From Rhizobiales bacterium 2SD (lineage in GTDB: Bacteria; Pseudomonadota; Alphaproteobacteria; Rhizobiales; Beijerinckiaceae), in assembly GCA_005502805.1 (NCBI GenBank), contig SCMY01000001.1, forward strand, positions 1-64,000: DNA of 64,000 nt, in the 5' to 3' direction. How positions within the stretch are numbered: the stretch's first letter is position 1; the number at the start of each line of letters is the position of its first letter. Of the stretch, positions 58,580 through 64,000 are shown piece by piece. The translations under genes and the position numbers were made by a program. Under the pieces are notes generated by a model. The model saw only the letters and a program-made list of their open reading frames with translations. It was not told the origin of the DNA and did not search any database.

Positions 58580-58711
58580 GTTGCATCCATGAGTGCGCAC
58601 ACTGCTTGCAGCAATGGCGATCGGTGGTTGATTTTTGCGTGCGAGGCGCTTTCAAGCATGACGCGTCGAGAGGCCGGGCGCGACCGCAGACCGGCCGGAC
58701 AGAGAGGCTGA

Positions 58712-59476
58712 ATGCCGAAGACCGCCAAGGCCACGACGGCTGAAAAGGCCGACAGGACCGCGCCGCGCCGTGCCGCCGACAGCGCCGAGCGCGCCTACAA
58801 GGCGATCCGGCAGCAGCTCGTCGAGTTCAAGATGCGCCCGGCCGAGCGAATCAACGAGGTCCATCTCGCCGAGATGCTCGACCTCTCGCGCACCCCGGTC
58901 CGCGAGGCGCTGAACCGACTCGCCTCCGAGGGCTTCCTGGTGTTCACGCCCAATCGCGGCTTCTGCTTCCGCGGGCTCGACATCGACGACCTGCTCGACC
59001 TGTTCGAGATGCGCTCGATCATCGAGACCGGCGCCTTCGCGCTGGCCTGCGAGCGCGCCGACGAGGCCGGCATCGCCCGGCTCCAGGCCTTCTGGGCCGA
59101 TGCGCATCCGCGCTATGACCGGCGCGACCCGGACGAGATCCTCGAACTGGACGAGACCTTCCACGTCCACCTGGCCGAGCTCGCCAACAATCCCGAGATC
59201 GTGCACCAGCTGACCGGCATGAACGCGCGCATCCGTTTCGTGCGCCGGGCCCAGATCGAGAACGCGCCGCAGCACTGGAGCCTGGTCGACGACCATGCGC
59301 GCATCCTCCAGGCCCTGATCGACCGTGACCGCGAGCGCGGCGTCGACATCCTGCGCAAGCACATCTCGCTGACCTTCGCCGAGGCCCGCGCCGCCCTCAA
59401 GGAAGCGCTCCTGAAGAGCTACCTGCCGGACGAGGACGCTCCGCCACGCCGCCGGGGCCGCGCCGCGCGGAAATAG
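58712..59476 (+). CDS. GntR-family regulator, FCD type
   Basis: A 254-residue regulator with a Lys/Arg-rich N-terminal tail, winged helix (YKAIRQQLVEFKMRPAERIN, then LSRTPVREALNRLASEGFL) and FCD effector domain with HVHLAEL, DDHARILQA and HISLTF histidines that suggest a metal-bound carboxylate effector. It sits at the centre of the catabolic region and probably controls the acetoin-type operon, the dehydrogenase genes and the peptide-type importer. Confidence 0.9.
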   Translation: MPKTAKATTAEKADRTAPRRAADSAERAYKAIRQQLVEFKMRPAERINEVHLAEMLDLSRTPVREALNRLASEGFLVFTPNRGFCFRGLDIDDLLDLFEMRSIIETGAFALACERADEAGIARLQAFWADAHPRYDRRDPDEILELDETFHVHLAELANNPEIVHQLTGMNARIRFVRRAQIENAPQHWSLVDDHARILQALIDRDRERGVDILRKHISLTFAEARAALKEALLKSYLPDEDAPPRRRGRAARK

Positions 59477-59649
59477 CGCGGGACCTGCGACGCGGCCGCA
59501 TGCGGTCGCGCGACTGTCGTTTGACCTTGAATTCGAAGCGTTTTTTGTCGGCCCGCTCACCTCGCGGGCCAACGCAGCGCGTGCCACGACCGGCGCTTTC
59601 CTCAGCAAGAATCTGCGATTTGGGCAGGGGCTGCGCACGGTATGTCCAA

Positions 59650-59694
59650 AAGTGCCTGTACAACTGCATGCACTTATGACACGGTTCATGTCAT
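59650..59694. promoter_or_regulatory. Two adjacent inverted repeats before the VOC gene
   Basis: AAGTGC at 59650-59655 and GCACTT at 59670-59675 are separated by 14 bases; ATGACA at 59676-59681 and TGTCAT at 59689-59694 by 7. TGTACA lies at the middle of the first repeat. They end 20 bases before the VOC start in a 237-base non-coding gap, a fitting place for operators of the upstream GntR. Confidence 0.45.
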
Positions 59695-59713
59695 CGGGGA
59701 AATCCCGCTGTGA

Positions 59714-60568
59714 ATGGAACCTCTAGGGATGCGCGACCACGTCCTCGGGCTCGACCACATCGTCATCGCCGTGAGCGAGCTGTCGGCGTCGGCCGCGCGC
59801 TGGCAGGCGCTGGGCTTCACGGTCTCGCCGCGCGGCCTGCACAGCGACTATCTCGGCACCGGCAACCACACGATCATGTTCGAGGACGACTATGTCGAAC
59901 TCCTCGGCGTGCTCGCCGCCACCGAGTTCAATGCCCCGACGCGCGATTTCCTGGCCGATGGCGCCGGGCTTGAGCGCCTCGCCATGCGCACCGACGACGC
60001 CGCTGCCGGGCTCGCCGCCCTGAAGCGAGACGGCTTTGCCGGCAGCACCGGACCGTTCGAATTCCGTCGCCCCGTCGAGCTCGATGGCGGGCGCATGGGC
60101 GAAGCGGGCTTCCGCATCTTCCAATGGCCGCTGGAGCCGGCGCCCGGAAACGTTCGCCTGTTCGCCTGCCAGCATCTCACCCGCGACACTGTCTGGCTGC
60201 CGAGCCTGACCACACATCGCAACGGCGCCCGGGCTTTGAAGCGGGTCGAAATCGTCGCCACCGATCCCCAGGCCGAAGCGGAACTCTGCAGCAAGCTGCT
60301 AGACCTGCCGGTCAGCGCGACTGCCCGCGCTCACACCGTCGCCATGCGCCCGCGCGGCGCCGATCTCGTCTTCGTCGATGCGGCAGCCTTCGCGGCGCGC
60401 TGGGGGCGCACGGCCAACGAGGCGCTGCCGCGCTGCGGCATCGTCCTGGCGATCACCGACATCGAGGCGGCAGCGCCTTTCGCCGAATGGACCGGCCCGA
60501 ACGCCCTGCTCTGCGCCGGCGTCGATGGCGCGCTGATCGGCTGGGAGGCATCCGCCCGGCGGGAATGA
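59714..60568 (+). CDS. VOC-family (glyoxalase-like domain) protein
   Basis: A 284-residue protein with a vicinal-oxygen-chelate module at the N-terminus (LDHIVIAVSELSASAARWQALGF at residues about 13-35, YLGTGNHTIMFEDDYVELLG), then a less conserved second half with KRVEIVATDPQAEAELCSK resembling a second module. The family uses a divalent metal. Substrate unknown; close relatives are annotated glyoxalase-like domain proteins of catabolic operons. ATG 59714 or 59729; neither has a strong ribosome-binding site. Confidence 0.75.
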   Translation: MEPLGMRDHVLGLDHIVIAVSELSASAARWQALGFTVSPRGLHSDYLGTGNHTIMFEDDYVELLGVLAATEFNAPTRDFLADGAGLERLAMRTDDAAAGLAALKRDGFAGSTGPFEFRRPVELDGGRMGEAGFRIFQWPLEPAPGNVRLFACQHLTRDTVWLPSLTTHRNGARALKRVEIVATDPQAEAELCSKLLDLPVSATARAHTVAMRPRGADLVFVDAAAFAARWGRTANEALPRCGIVLAITDIEAAAPFAEWTGPNALLCAGVDGALIGWEASARRE

Positions 60569-60615
60569 CCGCCCGCTGACGACAATCACAAGCAATCACG
60601 ACAATGGAGGGGACC

Positions 60616-62220
60616 ATGACCACGACACATCCGACACGGCGCCGCCTGCTCGCCAGCGCCGGCGCGCTTGCAATGGCAGCGGCACTGCCGGCCACGACCT
60701 TCGCCCAGGAACCGCGCCGCGGCGGCACCATCACCGTGCACATGCCGCAGGAGCAGCGCATCCTGAACCCGGCTTTGCGCGCCTCGACCGGCGTCTACGT
60801 CATCGCCTCCAAGATCATGGAGCCCCTGGTCGACCTCAACGAGAAGGGCGAACTCGAGCCGATGCTGGCGACGAGCTGGCAAGGCTCGGCCGACGGCAAG
60901 ACCATCACCATCAAGCTCCGCGAGGGCGTGAAGTGGCATGACGGCAAGCCCTTCACCTCGGCCGACGTGCAGTACACGGCGATGGAGCTGTGGAAGAAGC
61001 ACCTGAACTACGGCACCGCGCTGCATTCGGCGCTCGAGGCGGTCGACACGCCCGACGCCCACACCGCGATCTTCCGCTACAGCCGCCCGATGCCGATGGA
61101 CCTGTTCATGGGCGCGGCGCCCGACCTCGGCTACATCGCGCCCAAGCACGTCTACGAGGGTACCAACATCCTCGACAACCCGGCCAATGTCGCCCCGATC
61201 GGCACCGGCCCGTTCAAGTTCGCCCAGTATGAGCGCGGCCAATACGTCATCGCCGAGCGCAACCCCGACTACTGGCGCAAGGGCTTCCCCTATCTCGACA
61301 AGATCGTCTGGCGTTTCATTACCGACAAGGCCGCGGCCACCGCCGCGATCGAGGCCGGCCAGGTCCATATGAGCAATTACTCCTCGCTGCCGCTGGCCGA
61401 TATCGACCGGCTCGGCAAGGATGCCCGCTTCGAGGTCTCCTCGCGCGGCAATGAGCGCCAGCCCTTCCAGAACACGATCGAGTTCAACCTGCGCCGCAAG
61501 GAGCTCTCGGACGTCCGCGTGCGCCGCGCCATCATCCACGCGGTCGACACCGACTTCTTCATCGAGAACTTCCTGTACGGCAACGGCAAGCGCGCCCACG
61601 GGCCGATCCCGTCGGTCTCGACCAATTTCTACAAGGCCGGCGCGCCGGACTATGCCTTCGACGTCAAGAAGGCCAACGCCCTGCTCGACGAGGCCGGCTT
61701 CAAGCGCGGTGCCGGCGGGGTGCGCTTCTCGGTGAAGATGCTGAGCCCGCCCTTCGGCGAGGACATCCCGCTCTGGTCGACCTTCATCCAGCAATCGCTG
61801 CAGCAGGTCGGCATCAAGGTCGAGGTCCAGCGCCCGGACGCCGCGACCTATCTGACCGCGGTCTATCGCGACTGGGACTACGACCTCTCGACCGGCTGGC
61901 ACATCTACCGCGCCGATCCGGCGATCAGCACCATGGTCTGGTACCGCTCGGGCAGCCCGAAGGGCACCGCCTTCACCAACCAGTGGGGCTGGGTCGACCC
62001 CAAGGCCGACAAGATGATGGACGACGCCGCCTTCGAGATCGACCCGGCCAAGCGCAAGGCCGCCTATCCGGAGATCGTCAACCTGCTCAACACCGAGGTG
62101 CCGCTCTGGATGGCGACTGAGCGCCAGTTCATCTCGGTCACCAGCAAGAAGCTGAAGAACCACCACAACAATCCGCGCTGGCCGTCGAGCCACTGGGCGG
62201 ATCTGTGGTTCGAGCCCTGA
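60616..62220 (+). CDS. ABC importer binding protein, dipeptide/oligopeptide type
   Basis: A 534-residue family-5 binding protein. A twin-arginine-like leader (TRRRLLASAGALAMAAALP) ends near FAQEP, followed by GGTITVHMPQE and the family signature EKGELEPMLATSWQ with LREGVKWHDGKPFTSADV. Members bind peptides, nickel, glutathione, sugars or other small compounds. GGAGGGG supports ATG 60616 rather than 60604. Start of a dpp-like operon with the next two permease genes. Confidence 0.92.
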   Translation: MTTTHPTRRRLLASAGALAMAAALPATTFAQEPRRGGTITVHMPQEQRILNPALRASTGVYVIASKIMEPLVDLNEKGELEPMLATSWQGSADGKTITIKLREGVKWHDGKPFTSADVQYTAMELWKKHLNYGTALHSALEAVDTPDAHTAIFRYSRPMPMDLFMGAAPDLGYIAPKHVYEGTNILDNPANVAPIGTGPFKFAQYERGQYVIAERNPDYWRKGFPYLDKIVWRFITDKAAATAAIEAGQVHMSNYSSLPLADIDRLGKDARFEVSSRGNERQPFQNTIEFNLRRKELSDVRVRRAIIHAVDTDFFIENFLYGNGKRAHGPIPSVSTNFYKAGAPDYAFDVKKANALLDEAGFKRGAGGVRFSVKMLSPPFGEDIPLWSTFIQQSLQQVGIKVEVQRPDAATYLTAVYRDWDYDLSTGWHIYRADPAISTMVWYRSGSPKGTAFTNQWGWVDPKADKMMDDAAFEIDPAKRKAAYPEIVNLLNTEVPLWMATERQFISVTSKKLKNHHNNPRWPSSHWADLWFEP

Positions 62221-62232
62221 TCCGGCCGAGCC

Positions 62233-62262
62233 GGAGCGGCCGCCTCTGGCGGCGGCCGCTCC
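62233..62262 (+). terminator. Strong stem-loop after binding-protein gene
   Basis: GGAGCGGCCGCC at 62233-62244 pairs exactly with GGCGGCCGCTCC at 62251-62262 around a 6-base loop, a 12-bp GC-rich stem starting 12 bases after the stop. No U-run follows. In importer operons such structures protect the binding-protein mRNA and lower permease expression; partial termination is also possible. Confidence 0.7.
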
Positions 62263-62351
62263 CCGCCTGACCACCGCCTTTGACTAAGGACCGCTCGACC
62301 AATTCGGATGCCGGCCATCCGGATACGTCCGGCGCTTGAAGACCACGGCTC

Positions 62352-63329
62352 ATGCACATTCTGAAACTGGCCGGACGACGGCTGATGAGCAGCATCCCGA
62401 CGCTGCTCATCCTGCTCGCCGGATTGTTCATTCTCCTGCAGTTCGCCCCGGGCGACACCGTCGATGCGCTGATGGCGCAAATGGGCGGCGGCGACCCGGC
62501 GCAGGCAGCGGAGTTGCGGCGCTTTTATGGGCTCGAAGGCAGCGCGGCCGTGCGCCTGCTCGACTATCTCTGGCGGCTGGTCCGGCTCGATCTCGGCTTC
62601 TCCGCCATCTACAACAAGCCGGTCGCGACCGTGATCCTGGAGCGGCTACCGGCGACGCTGATGCTGATGCTCTCGGCGCTGAGCTTCGCCTTCTTCGCCG
62701 GCATGCTGCTCGGCATCGTCTCGGCCCAGCGCGTCAACGGCTGGGCCGACACGCTGATCTCGCTGCTCGGCCTCCTATTCTATGCGACGCCGTCCTTCTG
62801 GCTCGGCCTGATGAGCATCGTCGTCTTCTCGATCTGGCTGGCCTGGCTGCCGCCGGGCGGGCTCTACGAGATCGGCTCGGGCGCGACCGGCATCTGGCTG
62901 GTGCTCGACATCGCCCGCCACCTGATCCAGCCGACGATCACGCTCGCCTTGATCTTCCTCGCCATCTATCTGCGCATCATGCGCGCCTCCATGCTCGAGG
63001 TCTCGACGCTCGACTTCGTCCGCACCGCGCGCGCCAAGGGACTGACCCGCGGCGAGATCGTCCGCCGGCACGTGCTGCGCAACGCCCTCTTGCCGATGGT
63101 GACCCTGATCGGCCTGCAGGCCGGCACCATGCTCGGCGGCTCGGTGGTGATCGAGAGCGTGTTCTCGCTGCCCGGCATCGGCCGCCTCGCCTATGAATCG
63201 GTGGTCCAGCGCGACCTCAACACCCTGCTCGGCATCGTCTTCGTCTCCGCCGTCATGGTCATCTGCGTGAACTTCATCGTCGACCTGATCTATGCGCGGC
63301 TCGACCCTCGCATCAGCGCGGGAGCCTGA
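62352..63329 (+). CDS. ABC importer permease, DppB type
   Basis: A 325-residue permease with about six helices. It has the DppB start (ILKLAGRRLMSSIPTLLILL), QFAPGD at about residues 34-39, the EAA-like loop DFVRTARAKGLTRGEIVRRHVLRNALLP near 221-248 and ESVFSLPGIGRL near the C-terminus. It pairs with the DppC-type permease beginning 3 bases later. Confidence 0.93.
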   Translation: MHILKLAGRRLMSSIPTLLILLAGLFILLQFAPGDTVDALMAQMGGGDPAQAAELRRFYGLEGSAAVRLLDYLWRLVRLDLGFSAIYNKPVATVILERLPATLMLMLSALSFAFFAGMLLGIVSAQRVNGWADTLISLLGLLFYATPSFWLGLMSIVVFSIWLAWLPPGGLYEIGSGATGIWLVLDIARHLIQPTITLALIFLAIYLRIMRASMLEVSTLDFVRTARAKGLTRGEIVRRHVLRNALLPMVTLIGLQAGTMLGGSVVIESVFSLPGIGRLAYESVVQRDLNTLLGIVFVSAVMVICVNFIVDLIYARLDPRISAGA

Positions 63330-63332
63330 GCC

Positions 63333-64000
63333 ATGAAGGCGCTCAAGCATTTCCTGATGAGCCCGGCCGCCATGCTCGGCCTCGTCCTGCTCGTCGTCAT
63401 CATCGGCCTCGCCCTCTTTGCCGACGTGCTCTATCCGCGCGATCCGCTCGGCCTCGCCGGCCGGCCGCTGCAATGGCCGAACCCCGCCGGCCGCTTCCTG
63501 CTCGGCACCGACGCATCCGGGCGCGACATCGCCGCCCAGATCGCCCATGGCGCCCGCACCACCCTGCTGATGGGCATCGTCTCGACCCTGATCGCGATCG
63601 TGATCGGCATCGTCATCGGCGCGCTTGCCGGCTTCTATGGCGGGTTGACCGACGACGTGCTGATGCGCCTGACCGAAGCCTTCCAGACCCTGCCGAACTT
63701 CATCCTGCTGCTGGTGCTCGTCGTCGTGGTTGGCTCGAACATGACGGCGGTGACGATCGCGATCGGCGTCGTCTCCTGGCCGGCGGTGGCGCGGCTGACA
63801 CGCGCCGAGTTCCTGACCCTGCGCAACCGCGAATTCGTCCAGGCCTGCCGTACCCTCGGCCTGACCAATCGCTGGATCATCTTCCGCGAGGTCCTGCCCA
63901 ACGCGCTCGCCCCGATCATCGTCTATGGCAGCGTGGTGATGGCGACCGCGATCCTGCTGGAGAGCGCGCTTGCCTTCCTTGACCTCTCCGACCCCAACAT
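63333..64000 (+). CDS. ABC importer permease, DppC type, cut by window end
   Basis: The first 222 codons of a DppC-like permease, open at the right edge. Visible parts: an N-terminal helix, LLGTDASGRDIAAQIAHGAR (family signature), three helices, then the EAA loop FVQACRTLGLTNRWIIFREVLPNA. The family is usually about 280-300 residues, so only the last helices are missing. ATPase genes would be expected beyond the window. Confidence 0.92.
   Translation, partial: MKALKHFLMSPAAMLGLVLLVVIIGLALFADVLYPRDPLGLAGRPLQWPNPAGRFLLGTDASGRDIAAQIAHGARTTLLMGIVSTLIAIVIGIVIGALAGFYGGLTDDVLMRLTEAFQTLPNFILLLVLVVVVGSNMTAVTIAIGVVSWPAVARLTRAEFLTLRNREFVQACRTLGLTNRWIIFREVLPNALAPIIVYGSVVMATAILLESALAFLDLSDPN

Overview
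The window is GC-rich, densely coded chromosomal DNA with uniform base use and no visible insertion sequence, prophage, CRISPR array, tRNA or rRNA. Gene content (malic enzyme with a phosphotransacetylase-like tail, orphan solute-binding proteins, many FCD-type GntR regulators, an EcfG-like promoter) points to an alphaproteobacterium, probably of the Hyphomicrobiales. A Bosea-like genus is only a guess.

1-17.6 kb, plus strand: central carbon metabolism and organic-acid uptake. It starts in the end of acetyl-CoA synthetase, followed by pyrophosphatase and adenylate kinase, which clear the PPi and AMP made by that enzyme. Then come a CitMHS carrier, a UspA protein, an orphan iron-type binding protein, TerC, a KgtP-like MFS carrier, malic enzyme, an orphan TAXI binding protein, DctA, and a complete E. 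coli-type pyruvate dehydrogenase operon (aceE, aceF with two lipoyl domains, lpdA with its own lipoyl domain).

17.8-27.3 kb: a ring-cleavage cluster. A divergent GntR regulator faces a gentisate-dioxygenase-family enzyme and a fumarylacetoacetase-family hydrolase, followed by a full branched-chain-type ABC importer, a kynurenine-formamidase-like hydrolase and a flavin reductase.

27.5-33.4 kb: the stress operon prkA-yeaH-spoVR behind an EcfG-like promoter, then a convergent PPK2 polyphosphate kinase.

33.4-42.1 kb, minus strand: a compact, translationally coupled six-gene operon (LplT/Aas-like three-domain fusion, GNAT-like protein, ThiF/E1-like protein, membrane protein, second GNAT-like protein, nitroreductase-fold protein). 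It has the logic of an acyl/adenylate biosynthetic pathway and is the best candidate here for an undescribed system.

42.1-50.5 kb: envelope-stress genes. YiaA/B-like and PspA-like genes lie divergent from a TetR regulator with three near-identical 13-bp operator-like sites. An ECF sigma factor then converges on a four-gene operon of DUF3137-like, LemA, a small secreted PASTA-like protein and a Ser/Thr kinase with TPR-like repeats. A CVNH-like secreted protein and a LuxR-type regulator follow.

50.5-64 kb: a catabolic region. An acetoin-dehydrogenase-type E1alpha/E1beta/E2 operon without its own E3 is divergent from a NIPSNAP protein, a cyclophilin-like protein, an alpha/beta hydrolase, a 3-hydroxyacyl-CoA dehydrogenase-family enzyme and an SDR. 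Beyond them lie a ProC-like oxidoreductase, a GntR regulator, a VOC-family protein and a dipeptide/oligopeptide-type ABC importer cut by the window end. Together they look like uptake and stepwise oxidation of an unidentified small organic compound.
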